From assembly GCF_000400935.1 (NCBI RefSeq), contig NC_021280.1:744001-808000 (forward strand): a stretch of 64,000 nucleotides of DNA, in the 5' to 3' direction. Position 1 is the stretch's first letter. Every line of letters begins with the position of its first letter. Shown here piece by piece: positions 54,341 to 64,000 of this stretch. The stretch comes from Spiroplasma chrysopicola DF-1. Its GTDB lineage: Bacteria; Bacillota_I; Bacilli_A; Mycoplasmatales; Mycoplasmataceae. Below the pieces are notes generated by a model, which was not told where the DNA came from, did not search any database, and worked only from the letters and a program-made list of their open reading frames with translations. The position numbers and the translations under genes were made by a program.

Positions 54341-56470
54341 TTATTTACTATACAAATCAACTAAATTACTAATTGTTTTAACAACTGTAATTTCATCAAT
54401 CCCACTTTTTGCAATTGATTGATAAATAAAAGATTTTGAATTAATAACATTATATTTTAAACTAGTATTACTATAATTAAAATCAAACTTAGTGTGACTG
54501 GTAATTTTACTTAGTTTAACACGTTGATCAACATATTGTGTTAAAGTTTGATACAATTCTGAACTAATTTTATTAATTTTTTTTAAATACATTAATTTAT
54601 TGTTTAATTTAGTTCCTCACGCAATTGCGTCTAACCGCGTTGATGGATTAAATTGAACTGGGGTTGGGAAATTGTTTGTAATATCATCATATGCAACACT
54701 AGGGTAAGCATACATTGTATCTCCCGAAATATAAACTATTCCAGTATTTTCAACATAATCTGATGTTCAATAAGCATTTTTTTGAACTCAACCATTCAAT
54801 AGATAGCGCATATAATGCGGGGCGCCTTCTTTTAATAAAGCTAATTGTAAATAGGATGAAACCCCTGGTTCCGAACGAATTAAATTAAAAGTATTATCTG
54901 CATCTAAAAAGTATTGTCCCGTAAGATAATTTTGTTCATTACGGATTTTAACTAAATTAGTAAAATTACTATTATTAGAATTGTAAATATCAAAAAAGAA
55001 AATATGTAAAATATCAACATCATAAAGGGCAGGATCACTGTAATCAACAGCACGATCAAATTCACAAGCTGCTAATTTTATATACTGGCGATTAAAATCA
55101 TATTTTTTTATTAAATTTAAATATTCACTAATTGCCCCCCGTTGTAATTCATCCAAATAAACATAGGGCGTAACTTTTCCAACTCAAGCTGGTTCATCAT
55201 TTTTAATATGTTTTAATAATTCTTGTAAAAACCACTCATTATTTTGATAACCTTCATCATTAAAAATATTCATACTAATTGCTTCATAATCTTGCGTTTT
55301 TTCATTTCAAACCTTATTTGTTCTTCAACTAGTATTTCATCCCGCTTGCCAACCCCCTAATAAAGCTTTGGTGAAGCCAATATCAGCCATTTTATTCATA
55401 TAATAATCTCAATTATCTCAATCTTCTCTAGCAATATATAATTGATGATTTTCATCATATCGTCATGGCAAAAAAGTCTGCACCTTGTTCCCATCTAATC
55501 AATTATTATGTCATTCTTTATTTTCTCGTTCATTTAATGAAATTGGATTTTGAAAATATTCCATCCCTAAAATATTATTGGTATAACGGTACTCTGGTTC
55601 TCAATATCTTGATCAATTATAGTCAATGTACTCACGATTATCAAACCGATCTTTAATCCCAGGGGGAACAGCATAATTATTATAGTAAGCTGCTGTTCAA
55701 CCAAAAAATGAATAAATGTCAAAATCTGCTTTTACATCATTTTCTGGAACTATTAAGTCCGAAACCATCAAATTAATCATATTTGTGCTTAATATAAGTG
55801 GTGCTGCGGTTGGTTGACCAATTTGACCTTGCAATTCAATATTAATCTGATAATCCCCAACCGGAACTACTTCTTGCGCAATTAACTTAATTCATAAAAT
55901 ATAAACCTTATTACTATAAGCAATTGTTTCAACACTTGTTGTTGTAATTGCATCAGGGACTAATAATTTTTCATTAATCCCATACGGATTTAAAATACCA
56001 GAATTAGTGTTTGAATTAGATGCATAAATAAAACGATTAAAACCAAATTGTACTTCCAAATTTTTCGCTTTTAATTCTTCTATATTTGTAATTTGAGCTG
56101 ATAAATTATAAATATCCATGGCATTTGTTTTTATTACTAACTGGGTATTAGTAAAATCATTTTGTCATAATGTTGCAGTTGTGGTTGGCTTAATACAATT
56201 ATTATAGTTATCTAAATTACCATAAAACTTTGCATTAACAAGACTATTACTTTCTGTTTGAGGCGAATAAAGTGCATAATTTTCAAATTGTGAGCCAAAA
56301 AAAGTATGCAGATATTCTGTTCGATCGGTAGGCTTTTTGTTTTGTGCTTGACAACCAATTAACCAAACATTACGTTTATTCCAATTTTGATGGGTAAAAA
56401 GTAGAACTGAAATAATTCCAGTTAAAATAACAATTAATAAAATTCCTAATAAAACAATTTTTTTATACAT
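54341..56470 (-). CDS. Membrane-anchored GH123/DUF4091-like glycoside hydrolase
   Basis: 709 residues. An N-terminal helix (IVLLGILLIVILTGIISVLLF, about 5-25) anchors or exports it. The N-terminal half has beta-rich character (about 60-290), followed by a TIM-barrel-like catalytic domain. KVTPYVYLDEL places an Asp-Glu pair at about 440-441, the position of the substrate-assisting Asp and acid/base Glu of GH123 N-acetylgalactosaminidases. Towards the end GWVQKNAYW ... SGDTMYAYPS matches the W..N.W...GD...YP signature of DUF4091, and a helical tail follows. Assignment rests on motifs only. It could trim host glycans (GalNAc). Many TGA-Trp codons are present. Confidence 0.65.
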
Positions 56471-56844
56471 TAACTTTTACCTCTTTTCTAAAAAATACTT
56501 AATTAAAAATTTTTCTAGGGGCTTGCTATTTAACTTAAGTAAAACTAAAGTTATCTATTTAAAGCGTCACTTCTTTGAAATTTGATAGCATCACGGAAAG
56601 AAATTAAAATGCATAATTACGTATTAGATTTTAGCATTAAAAATATAGCAGTGCAACTTTAACTACTACTTGATTAATAGTAATTTCATAAATAGTTTCC
56701 CTTTCTCTTGAATTTCCACCATTCACCCTTTAATACGATTGCTATGGTTAATATTATTTAATTTATTATATTTTATTTTATAATAAAATTTTGATTTAAA
56801 ATAAAAAAATGGCTCTTACAGCCATTACTTTTAGGGTTTATTAA
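56471..56844. other. Intergenic region upstream of the GH123-like gene
   Basis: 374 nt, no gene. It contains the promoter region of the glycosidase operon, which I cannot place with certainty, and the terminator at 56808-56826 of the next gene. Confidence 0.5.
56808..56826 (-). terminator. Terminator of the His-rich membrane protein gene
   Basis: AATGGCT / AGCCATT arms with a 5-nt loop and a T7 tail on the minus strand. Confidence 0.75.
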
Positions 56845-57714
56845 TTAAACATATATTCCATAACGATCAATTAATTGGCGACTTCGTTGTTCTAAAACAA
56901 TGAATAAAATTGCACTAATTGTATACTTTCCAACAAAGATTCCAAAGAAAATTCCGATAAAAATTAACGTATTTTTTCATGAAGCAAATATTGGAGATAA
57001 ATCATTACTTCCTCCATGATTATGATAAAGACCACTATCAAATGGTAAGCCCCCACTAATATGTTCAACTGTTTCCGAATGCACCTCAAATCCAGCAGCA
57101 CCTGTGCTCAATAATATCTTGGCAACAAATAAAACTGCTAAAGCTTCAACTATTGCACATAACGGCACAATTAAACTAAATGCTAAGATTTTTTTTCAAA
57201 ATTTTACTTTAACAATTCGGTGATGATGATCATGTGATGATTTTGTTAAGTGCGGATTATGAATATTGTGGTCATCAACATTTTCCTCAACAAACTCCTT
57301 ACGATAAGCACTAAATAAAATATAATAAATAAATCAAGTAATAAATATTACTAATATATTTGATAACATAAAGAACGCCATTTCTAATCATGAATGGTGT
57401 CCGTCAACTAAATTATGTAATCATGGTAATGCAATTCCATCCAATAACGCAAACCATAAGCCAATAATAGCAACTGAATAAATTAAAACTAAGGTGTCAA
57501 AAAAACGAATGCCAAATGTCGCTCCTCACGGCATTGGAATATCAAAAATTTCTAATAAACTTAAACCAACAGCAATTGCTAGAAAAACACCAGCAAGTGT
57601 GATTTTAAAAACTAAACTTTTTTGATTATACAATTCCTTTTTAAAAATTGATTCTTTAACCCGGTTTCAAAGCAAATCTCGTTTTACTTTAATTTCTGCT
57701 TCTTTTTTTTCCAT
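56845..57714 (-). CDS. ECF S-component-like membrane protein with histidine-rich loops
   Basis: 289 residues with about six helices (FKITLAGVFLAIAVGLSLLE, FFMLSNILVIFITWFIYYIL and others). Its first helix resembles that of S components. Two loops are rich in His: DDHNIHNPHLTKSSHDHHHR between helices 4 and 5, and EVHSETVEHISGG ... YHNHGG before the last helix. Such loops often bind Zn, Ni or Co. ATG 57714 has GGAGG upstream and a canonical promoter. The substrate, perhaps a metal or a metal-bound vitamin, is inferred only from composition. ECF membership is tentative. Confidence 0.6.
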
Positions 57715-57742
57715 TAATATTTTCCTCCAATTATTTATAAAA

Positions 57743-57771
57743 ATTATAATTTATTTTATAACAACAGTCAA
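57743..57771 (-). promoter_or_regulatory. Canonical promoter of the His-rich membrane protein
   Basis: TTGACT (57771-57766), 17-nt spacer, TATAAT (57748-57743) on the minus strand. The T17 tail of rnpB ends 11 nt upstream of the -35. Confidence 0.85.
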
Positions 57772-57782
57772 CCTTTTTTTTG

Positions 57783-57799
57783 AAAAAAAAAAAAAAAAA
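57783..57799 (-). repeat. Homopolymer of 17 A (T on the coding strand) at the end of rnpB
   Basis: Immediately follows the last paired bases of RNase P RNA (CATAAC) and acts as its terminator tail; also lies upstream of the -35 of the next gene. Confidence 0.85.
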
Positions 57800-58181
57800 G
57801 TTATGACTTCATAACCCACGTTCTGTTTTTTTATTCTCACGAATAAAAATACTAGTTATTTATCTATTAAAAGTTTCCTTTTAATTCTTGTATTTCTTCT
57901 GAATTAAAAATACAAAAGTCCCTTACCAATATTTAGGTTTCTCGCTTGTGGGGTTTACCCGTTCCATCTCCCTAAATTTCTTTAGTTCCCCGTTTCTGTG
58001 GCACTTTTACAGAAAATATCCATATTACATTGTAACTTAGGAATCTTTTCAGCCGTCATAAGAAAGTTCTTATGCTTAATCTTATTTTTTCGATTAACAC
58101 AAACACTACAATCATCCCAGATTGTGCGAGCGTGGAGTTTCCTCTACTATTTGGTATAGCAGCAACTAGTTCGGCCATAAC
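57800..58181 (-). ncRNA. rnpB: RNase P RNA
   Basis: About 382 nt. On the minus strand the universal core AGAGGAAACTCCACGCTCGC is seen near the 5' end, preceded by GTTATGG, which pairs with CATAAC at the 3' end (P1). GAACGTGGGTTATG is the usual 3' element. The length and AT-rich helices fit the type B RNA of Mollicutes. A TATAAT box lies at 58193-58188, 7 nt before the predicted 5' end. It cleaves tRNA 5' leaders. Confidence 0.95.
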
Positions 58182-58229
58182 ATTATTATTATACTATTAA
58201 ATAATCAATTTTAAAATTGTTCCCAAAAG

Positions 58230-58259
58230 AAAAATCACTGTTTTATAACAGTGATTTTT
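58230..58259 (-). terminator. Terminator of the membrane protein gene at 58270
   Basis: AAAAATCACTGTT / AACAGTGATTTTT arms, 4-nt loop, T-rich downstream. Confidence 0.8.
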
Positions 58260-58269
58260 GTGAAAGTAA

Positions 58270-59112
58270 TTATTTACTTGCTAGCGTTAATTGTTTCTTC
58301 TTGTTTAAGCGGTTAAAAGCAAAATTGTATAATGTTGCAAACCCTAAAATCATTGCTAATAAGACAAAAACAACTATAATAAATCAAGCATATCCTGGTA
58401 ACCCTAAAATTTTTGGGACCGTTACTTGTAAAAAAAAGTACGGATATGCTGTTGAAACTAGTTTACCACTAAATTCTCTTAACAACCCACGGATAATAGC
58501 ATATACACCATAAACTAAAATATAAATAACATAATAACCATAGTATTTTTTAATAAATTGTTTATTTGAAACTAAGTTATCTTTTTTCAAGAAAAAAATC
58601 ACATAGATAATGCATAACATTGGCACAATAAAGTGTAAGAAGGTTTGAATTACTCAACTAAAAACGCTTAAAGCTGATCCTTTCCCACTACCACTATTGG
58701 CTAAACCAACTGGTAATAGAACCAAGTTATAAACAATACATGTAATTGAAATATAAACGGCAACAGCTAAACTAAAGTATGGTTTTAAAAATTTATGAAC
58801 ACCTTCTTTAGTGTGCCATATTGCGGCAAAAATAAATCATAATACTACTAAAATATTAGTTTGAATTGTAAAAAATGATAAGAAAAAGACCGTATAACCC
58901 GCATAATCTCAATATGCATTGCCATTTGCATCAAAAAGTTTTCAAACATAAACTTTATCTGTTGAGCCATCCGGAATTTTTCAAACATTTGAAATATTGA
59001 CCATTCCATTAATATATTCACCTAAAATAGCAAATAGCCCAATAAAAATTGCGGCAATTTTAAATCAAAATCGTCAATCTTTAATGTATAAGTTACGTTG
59101 TTTTAATGACAT
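58270..59112 (-). CDS. Multipass membrane protein, family member of 33381-34550
   Basis: 280 residues, about seven hydrophobic helices. The segment FLSFFTIQTNILVVLWF resembles YFTTQTNYLVAFYF of the other member, i.e. FxFFTxQTN, and the C-terminal helix FIIVVFVLLAMILGFATLY is followed by a basic tail. It resembles the FAR-17a/Pr6Pr type or Mollicutes DUF1600 proteins. AAAGGA precedes ATG 59112. The function is unknown; it lies upstream of rnpB and downstream of gpsB. Confidence 0.62.
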
Positions 59113-59151
59113 AAAGGATATTCCTTTCTAAATTAATCCAAATATTGAAAA

Positions 59152-59478
59152 TTAGTCATTTTTTAATTTACCTTCTAAATTATGAATCCGTTTTATTAAA
59201 TCTGCTTTTGAAAAACCTTCCTCTTCTAAACGTGCTTTTTGGGCTTTTGTTTCATCTAGTTGGGCTTTTAAAACATCATTTTTATCTTGGAGATCATTAA
59301 TTTGTTGGCGAAGATATTTAATTTCCTTATTAAAATCATTAGTAATTGCTTCAAACATTTGATAATCAACAGCAATCATATCTAAAAAAACATCGACTTC
59401 ATGGGGATCATATCCCTGATAATCAACTTGAAACTCTTTATTGACAACATCAACTGCTCTTAATTTAATTGTTTTCAT
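59152..59478 (-). CDS. gpsB: GpsB/DivIVA-family coiled-coil protein
   Basis: 108 residues. N-terminal DivIVA-type domain (LRAVDVVNKEFQVDYQGYDPHEVDVFLD, read as a domain; key residues Y and D in GYDPxEVDxFLD) and a coiled-coil C-terminus rich in Gln/Lys/Glu. In Firmicutes GpsB links cell division to penicillin-binding proteins and sits near rnpB and recU, as here. The C-terminal domain is shorter than in typical GpsB. In a wall-less cell the role is open. AGAGGTGAG precedes ATG 59478. Confidence 0.88.
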   Translation of the reverse strand: MKTIKLRAVDVVNKEFQVDYQGYDPHEVDVFLDMIAVDYQMFEAITNDFNKEIKYLRQQINDLQDKNDVLKAQLDETKAQKARLEEEGFSKADLIKRIHNLEGKLKND

Positions 59479-59498
59479 TACTAACTCACCTCTTTTAA

Positions 59499-60053
59499 AT
59501 GATAAGGAAAAATAAAATACTAATGGTAATAATAGATTGGAAAGGAAGTGAAATTATTCACCTAACTGCCAATCGGGGTATGTTTCTTGAAACACTAATT
59601 AATTATACCATCAATGAATATCAAAGCAAAAATATTGCATTATTTAATAAAAGGCCCGTAAACATTATTCCTTTAGTAAAAAATGGGGCCATAATTGAAA
59701 AAGGTTATTTTAAAGAAAAGTCAACTTGTGACTACTATGGGTTATTTCGGGGCACGTATGTTGAATTTGAAGCAAAAGAAACTTTTAAAGAAAAATTCAA
59801 CCTAGCTCTATTAAAAAAACACCAGCTTGAACAATTATTTTCTGTAACTGATCATGGGGGAATTAGTTTTATTGTCGTTTATTTTCATCTTTATCATCGT
59901 TTTTTTCTTTTATATAGCGAAGAAATAAAAAAATGACTAAGAACAATAAAATCAAGACAAATGTCAATCACTTATTTTGAACAATATGGTCATGAACTAT
60001 TTATCACTTATCCGTATATTCTAGATTTTTACCAGCATTTAATTATCAAGTAG
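59499..60053 (+). CDS. recU: Holliday junction resolvase RecU
   Basis: 184 residues from ATG 59499, or 176 from ATG 59523; the latter has AAGGA upstream, but too far for certainty. ANRGMFLETLINYT, FNKRPVNI, STCDYYGLFRGTYVEFEAKET (D and E-x-K of the PD-(D/E)XK core) and LKKHQLEQL identify RecU. It resolves Holliday junctions in recombination. The two divergent genes gpsB and recU start only 20-45 nt apart, so their promoters must overlap. One TGA-Trp near the C-terminus. Confidence 0.92.
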
Positions 60054-60602
60054 TCAATTATATTTAGTTAAAGATTTTGGTTTAGTTTTAATATATCCTT
60101 CAATTAATTTCAATAATTCTTTGAAAACAAGTTTTTTACCTTGATAGTTATTTAGAATCAATGTTAATTGAAAATCAGAAATTTCATTATTAAGATAATT
60201 ATTTAAAACAATTTTTTCTTCATTTGTTAATGGGTTTTGTAATAATATATCAACTTGTTGATACAAAAATTGTTTTTCTAAATTTGTTTCATTATTTTCA
60301 ATAATAATCATAATTTTTTTAAAAATTGGGGATAAATCCATTTCAAGAGCCCCTTTTTTCATTGTGATATTAATGAAACCTTGCTGTTTTAACTCATCAA
60401 GCATTGCTTTAGCTTGCGTTTCGGTAAAATTTGAATGATTTGAGATTTCTAATGGTGTAATAAACCTTTTATCAGAAGAAGAACAGTTCATTATTAACAT
60501 AATTAATACTAACTGTTCTTCTGATAAACTTATTAACTTGTAATGATTTAATAAAAATCTTCACTTATTGATACTACCATTATTAAATAAAATATTTAAC
60601 AT
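60039..60602 (-). CDS. dnaD: DnaD-domain primosome protein
   Basis: 187 residues when the TGA after LTKYN is read as Trp. The N-terminal part (LLNHYKLISLSEEQLVLIML and the winged-helix-like FITPLEISNHSNFTETQAKAMLDEL) is DnaD-like; a helical C-terminus (LTNEEKIVLNNYLN, NYQGKKLVFKELLKLI) fits the DnaB/DnaD C-domain. It overlaps the recU tail convergently by 15 nt. DnaD near recU is classic Firmicute synteny. The start ATG 60602 has no strong ribosome binding site. Confidence 0.75.
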
Positions 60603-60631
60603 ATATTATTTATTTATTTAATTAAATGATC

Positions 60632-60904
60632 CTAGTTTAAAGCATCTTTTAATTGTTTTGCTGGTTTAAATTTAGCTGCTTTTGATGCTGCAATTTTAAT
60701 TGTTTCACCAGTAGCTGGGTTTCTTCCTTCTCTTGCTGCACGTGCTGTAACTGAGAATTTTCCAAATCCAGCAATAGCAACTTCGTTCCCTTTTACTAAA
60801 TTTGCTGAAATTTTATCAAACACAAAATCTACGATTTCAGCTGATTCAACTTTAGTTTTGTTAAATTGTCCTGCTAATAATTCTACTAATTCTTTTTTTG
60901 ACAT
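60632..60904 (-). CDS. hup: DNA-binding protein HU
   Basis: 90 residues. MSKKELVELLAGQF, IAGFGKFSV, RNPATGETIKI and FKPAKQLKDALN are the HU signature, with the Pro-containing beta arm (NPATGE). It bends and compacts DNA as a dimer. AGAGGTG precedes ATG 60904; the upstream alternative start is not used. Confidence 0.97.
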   Translation of the reverse strand: MSKKELVELLAGQFNKTKVESAEIVDFVFDKISANLVKGNEVAIAGFGKFSVTARAAREGRNPATGETIKIAASKAAKFKPAKQLKDALN

Positions 60905-61011
60905 ATTTACACCTCTTCTAATTAAACCCATTTCATTAGGTTTATCGTTATTTTACTCTATTTTATTGAAAAAGTATATAAAAATGGGAAAAAAAGTCCG
61001 AAATATCGCAT

Positions 61012-61042
61012 AATAAAACCCTTATTTTATAAGAGTTTTATT
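61012..61042 (-). terminator. Hairpin downstream of the aldose epimerase-like gene
   Basis: AATAAAACCCTTA / TAAGAGTTTTATT, one mismatch, 5-nt loop. It ends the operon running from 63.6 kb. Confidence 0.5.
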
Positions 61043-61102
61043 AAAAGTATTAACTTTTTTTTAAAAAAATATAAATAATTTTCTTTAGAAAAAACAAAAT
61101 TG

Positions 61103-61939
61103 TTATTTTTTAACTGTAATAACTAACTGATAACTTTTATTTTCTTGTGATTTTAAATGATTAATTCATGGTTTTTCATTAAATGGAATTTTTGCAAAAT
61201 TATAATCATCATGATGGCCATCTCACGGTTCAACACAAATAAACTCAGCGTCATTATCAACTTTTCAAAATAGTAAATTTGGGTAGTTTTTAGTCCCAAT
61301 TTCAAGTTTACGAATATCATCTTCAACACAAACCTTTGTTAATTTGTGGTCAAAAATCGCATAACACTGTCCTTGATCAAAATCATGACCCTTGATATCA
61401 AACTCTGTAAGAATTTCACCAAACAATTCTTTTCCTAAAAATTGCCCCCCAGGAATCTCTAATACTTTGGCAGGATGATCAAAAGTAATTTTTCCAATCA
61501 TTGGATTAACTTTAAAAGCGGGATGTCATCCAAAATTATATGGTAAATCTTCATTACCCAGATTTGTCACTTTAACAGTATTAATTAAACCATTGGTTGT
61601 TAATTCATAAGTTACTGTTAAACAGAACCGAAAAGGATAAATTGCCAAAAAATCATCCCCATCATATTTAACAACTAATTTTGTTGCACTATGTTCAAGC
61701 AATTGTCATTTTGTAATGGCACGGAAAAAACCATGGCCTGTCATTTTATAGACTTGATTACGATATAAGTATTGATCATCAATTAATTTCCCTACAATGG
61801 GAAAACAAATTGGTCATGATTTTTTTCAACTATTGTTTTGTTGATAAATATATTCCTTACCATTTTTTGTAAGCGAAAATAGTTCAAAGGGTTCTTGTGC
61901 TATTTTAGCTTGCAAATCACCATTTTCTAAAAGATACAT
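61103..61939 (-). CDS. Aldose 1-epimerase-like (GalM/LacX family) protein
   Basis: 278 residues, beta-sandwich. KEYIYQQNSWKKSWPICFPIVG, GHGFFR, the PYNFGWHPAFK catalytic-His region and VCVEPWDGHHDDYN (Glu and Trp of the substrate pocket) are visible, as in the LacX subgroup. It interconverts anomers of sugars or hexose-6-phosphates. It follows deoC by 15 nt. ATG 61939. Confidence 0.85.
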
Positions 61940-61954
61940 TTTATAGTTCCCTTT

Positions 61955-62617
61955 CTAATAACCATCATTGTGCTGTTGATTTTGAACAATCGCAACTCCA
62001 CCACTTGTTCCAATTCGACTAGCACCAGCCGCAATCATTTCCAGGGCATCTTCTTTTGTGCGAACTCCCCCAGCCGCTTTAACTTTAATCTGGTCACCAA
62101 CCGTTGTAGCCATTAGTTTAACATCTTCAACTGTTGCTCCGCCTTTATTAAAGCCAGTTGAGGTTTTAACAAAATCCGCTCCAGCTTGTAAAACTATTTG
62201 AGAAGCTAAGACAATTTCTTCTTTTGTTAATAAGCATGTTTCAATAATAACTTTTAAAACGTTATTTTTTAGCACCGCTTTACAATTAGCAATATCTGTT
62301 CGCACTGTATTAAAGTCTTGTGATTTAAAAGCACTGATATTCATTACCATATCAATTTCATCGGCGCCATTTTCAAGCGCATTAGTAATTTCAAAAACTT
62401 TTGTTGGGGTTGTATTTGCGCCTAATGGGAAACCAATTACAGTGCAAACTTTAACATCACTATTTTTTAATAATGTTGCTGCTAACTTAACATATGTTGG
62501 ATTAATACAAACCGAAGCAAAATCAAATTTTAGTGCCTCTTTACATAAAATATTAATTTCTTTGGCGGTTGCTTCTGGTTTAAGTAGGGTATGGTCAATA
62601 TATTTATTTAATTTCAT
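61955..62617 (-). CDS. deoC: Deoxyribose-phosphate aldolase
   Basis: 220 residues. [30 protein letters not shown] and [13 protein letters not shown] (Schiff-base Lys in VKTSTGF), then [13 protein letters not shown] mark DeoC. It cleaves deoxyribose-5-phosphate to acetaldehyde and glyceraldehyde-3-phosphate in nucleoside catabolism. ATG 62617 with AAGGAG upstream; the gene overlaps the oxidoreductase by 14 nt. Confidence 0.96.
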   Translation of the reverse strand: MKLNKYIDHTLLKPEATAKEINILCKEALKFDFASVCINPTYVKLAATLLKNSDVKVCTVIGFPLGANTTPTKVFEITNALENGADEIDMVMNISAFKSQDFNTVRTDIANCKAVLKNNVLKVIIETCLLTKEEIVLASQIVLQAGADFVKTSTGFNKGGATVEDVKLMATTVGDQIKVKAAGGVRTKEDALEMIAAGASRIGTSGGVAIVQNQQHNDGY

Positions 62618-63599
62618 TAATAAATTCTCCTTGCTGATTTTGATTGCGGTCAATAGCTTCCAATGCTGCGATTGCATTAATTGTTAAATCTAGTAACCGT
62701 TCCATTTCTTTAAAATTATTTGTATTAATAAGACTAAGAAAAGCATTTAATTCATATACCATTTTATTAGTACTACTAGATGATGTTGTTAAATATTGAT
62801 AATCATCTTGCTCTCGGCTATGGAGAGCTAAGTTATTAAGGCTAGTTAAATTATTAAAAGTAATTGTATAATCATAACTTAAAATTTCACTATCATTTTT
62901 ACCATTTGTTGCCTTTGAACAAACGATACTTGTAAAAATATTATTTTGATGACGTAATAAAACAATATTATTGATATCAACACCATTTTTTAACTTATGA
63001 CTCATGGCTTTAACTTCTTTAATCGGGCCAAATAATGCCCCTGCTAACTCAACAGGATAAATTAAGGCATCATATAATGAACCTCGTCCTAATATTTCAT
63101 CAAAAATTGATGGATATTCATCATTTAAGACATCTTTCATCCGGCTCGAATATTTACTCCAGTTAAAATTAGCTAAAAATGGTTTAATTTCATCAACGGT
63201 TTTTTTTAAAATTTGAAACTCAGGTAAATGAATTGGTTTAAAGGCCTCCATTAAAATAACATTATTCATTAAAGCAATATTTTTTAAATCAATAATTTCA
63301 TTTTGTAAAAAAGTTGCTGGTTTTTCCAGTAAAACATGTTTTTGTTGTTGTAAAAAATACTTTGCTTGCTGATAATGTAACCCATTTGGTGAGGCAATGT
63401 AAATTATATCAATGTAATCTAACATTTCCTCAAAATTATCAACCATTCGGACTTGTAAATTATTTTTTAAACTGAAAATTTTTGCTTTATCTAAACTACG
63501 CGAATAAAGACAAGTAAATTCAACTTCCTTATTTTCCCGGCAGGCATTAATAAACTCACTAACGATCATCCCAGTTCCAATTGTGCCAATTCTTAACAT
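62604..63599 (-). CDS. Gfo/Idh/MocA-family NAD(P)-dependent oxidoreductase
   Basis: 331 residues. Rossmann motif [14 protein letters not shown] (about 4-17), [14 protein letters not shown] and HVLLEKPAT (the conserved EKP) are the family signature; the C-terminal domain ([13 protein letters not shown]) is the dimer/substrate half. It oxidises a sugar or sugar-alcohol; substrate unknown. It precedes deoC with a 14-nt overlap. Confidence 0.9.
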   Translation of the reverse strand: MLRIGTIGTGMIVSEFINACRENKEVEFTCLYSRSLDKAKIFSLKNNLQVRMVDNFEEMLDYIDIIYIASPNGLHYQQAKYFLQQQKHVLLEKPATFLQNEIIDLKNIALMNNVILMEAFKPIHLPEFQILKKTVDEIKPFLANFNWSKYSSRMKDVLNDEYPSIFDEILGRGSLYDALIYPVELAGALFGPIKEVKAMSHKLKNGVDINNIVLLRHQNNIFTSIVCSKATNGKNDSEILSYDYTITFNNLTSLNNLALHSREQDDYQYLTTSSSSTNKMVYELNAFLSLINTNNFKEMERLLDLTINAIAALEAIDRNQNQQGEFINEIK

Positions 63600-63629
63600 T
63601 TTATCACCTCAAATAATCCTGGTAATTTC

Positions 63630-64000
63630 TTATTCTTTTATTTTACTCTCTGTGTCATCTAAAAAGGGATTTGCATTAGGGCTTTTACTTTTAACGCTAG
63701 TAAAGGGTGAATCATTTTTCGTTTTTAATTGTGTTTCTTCTCAATCAGCTGAATCTTTTCACGCTTTTTTAACTAAAAAGATTTTTTCTTCTACTCTAAC
63801 AATCGATTCTAAAATTGAAATAGCAATTGATAAAACGAACACGATTGGAAATCAAACATATCAAAAAATAAGAATTCCAGTTTGATTTAAAATATTGGTA
63901 TTTGCCAAAATTAAATAAAATAAGGTTATTCCAAAAATAATATACTGGCCAATATAGAAAATTTGCATATAAACCAAGTGTTTTTTTGTTAATTGAAATG
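63630..64000 (-). CDS. C-terminal part of a membrane protein (runs off the window)
   Basis: About 122 residues are visible. Two or three helices (YMQIFYIGQYIIFGITLFYL, PIVFVLSIAISILESIV) are followed by a hydrophilic, Lys/Ser-rich cytosolic tail of about 50 residues (KAWKDSADWEE ... TESKIKE). The frame contains four TGA-Trp codons. Family not recognisable without the N-terminus; it might be an RDD-type protein. It ends 31 nt before the oxidoreductase gene, likely the same operon. Confidence 0.6.

Noticed and set aside
57783-57799. Poly-T tract as a phase-variation switch of the His-rich membrane protein
   Set aside because: It directly follows the paired 3' end of rnpB and so is best explained as the rnpB terminator tail; the promoter lies intact downstream.

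Overview
The window is a stretch of a Spiroplasma chromosome (Mollicutes), probably of the Citri clade. It is very AT-rich. In-frame TGA must be read as tryptophan (genetic code 4) to obtain almost every full-length protein: LepA, PunA and YebC are intact without it, while NrdJ, Fmt, MurP, MurQ, TsaE and the flippase are broken by TGA under the standard code. A spiralin-type lipoprotein, the absence of wall-synthesis genes and the presence of Mollicutes-specific membrane families agree with this. All coordinates below were obtained by joining the reading frames across TGA by hand.

Layout. 1-2,220: 3' part of an adenine-type DNA methyltransferase and an ABC transporter pair. 2,598-10,751: an accessory surface/secretion block with three paralogous secreted proteins of about 370 aa. 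The third overlaps the start of an ABC permease (TAATG) followed by its ATPase. A small exported protein and a YwaF-like membrane protein also lie here. 10,895-13,175: two insertion sequences (a DDE integrase-type IS with 13-bp ends and an IS30-like IS with 25-bp ends), followed by a fused GmrSD-like (DUF262 + HNH-like) putative defence nuclease at 13,252-15,264. 15,298-36,890: mainly conserved core genes on the minus strand: lepA, rhodanese, purine nucleoside phosphorylase, an ECF S component, fmt, a DUF2779 nuclease-like gene, a five-repeat spiralin-like lipoprotein, a racemase-like gene lacking the expected lysine, an azoreductase, yebC, the rimI/tsaB/tsaE operon, a ferredoxin-NADP reductase-like gene (plus strand), a Wzx-like flippase, an RluC/D-like enzyme, a metallo-hydrolase and a HAD phosphatase.

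36,960-41,676: a cobalamin theme. A B12 riboswitch with its own terminator precedes a membrane-anchored DUF4430-like protein and an ECF S component. A standalone RibA-like protein and a B12-dependent class II ribonucleotide reductase (NrdJ) follow on the other strand. 41,787-46,693: a complete MurNAc use operon (small membrane protein, RpiR-type regulator, PTS EIIBC, MurQ etherase, MupG) in a wall-less organism. 46,817-56,470: an accessory surface block with two paralogous membrane proteins that join a cytoplasmic four-cysteine (CxxC) domain to an extracellular region ending in a propeller-like domain. With them are an alpha/beta hydrolase, a decayed second hydrolase copy, a decayed ISLre2/UPF0236 transposase and a membrane-anchored GH123/DUF4091-like glycosidase.

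56,845-60,904: a His-rich S-component-like membrane protein, RNase P RNA (rnpB), a FAR-17a-like membrane protein, then gpsB/divIVA, recU, dnaD and hup. This is recognisable Firmicute synteny without ponA. 61,103-64,000: a sugar/deoxyribose catabolic operon (aldose-epimerase-like, deoC, Gfo/Idh/MocA oxidoreductase) and the C-terminus of a membrane protein. No tRNA, rRNA or CRISPR array was seen.

The most unusual features are the secreted-paralogue/ABC coupling, the redox-domain/propeller surface proteins with their duplicated hydrolase neighbour, the repeat-expanded spiralin, and the set of A/T homopolymers of 15-17 nt just upstream of surface and modification genes.
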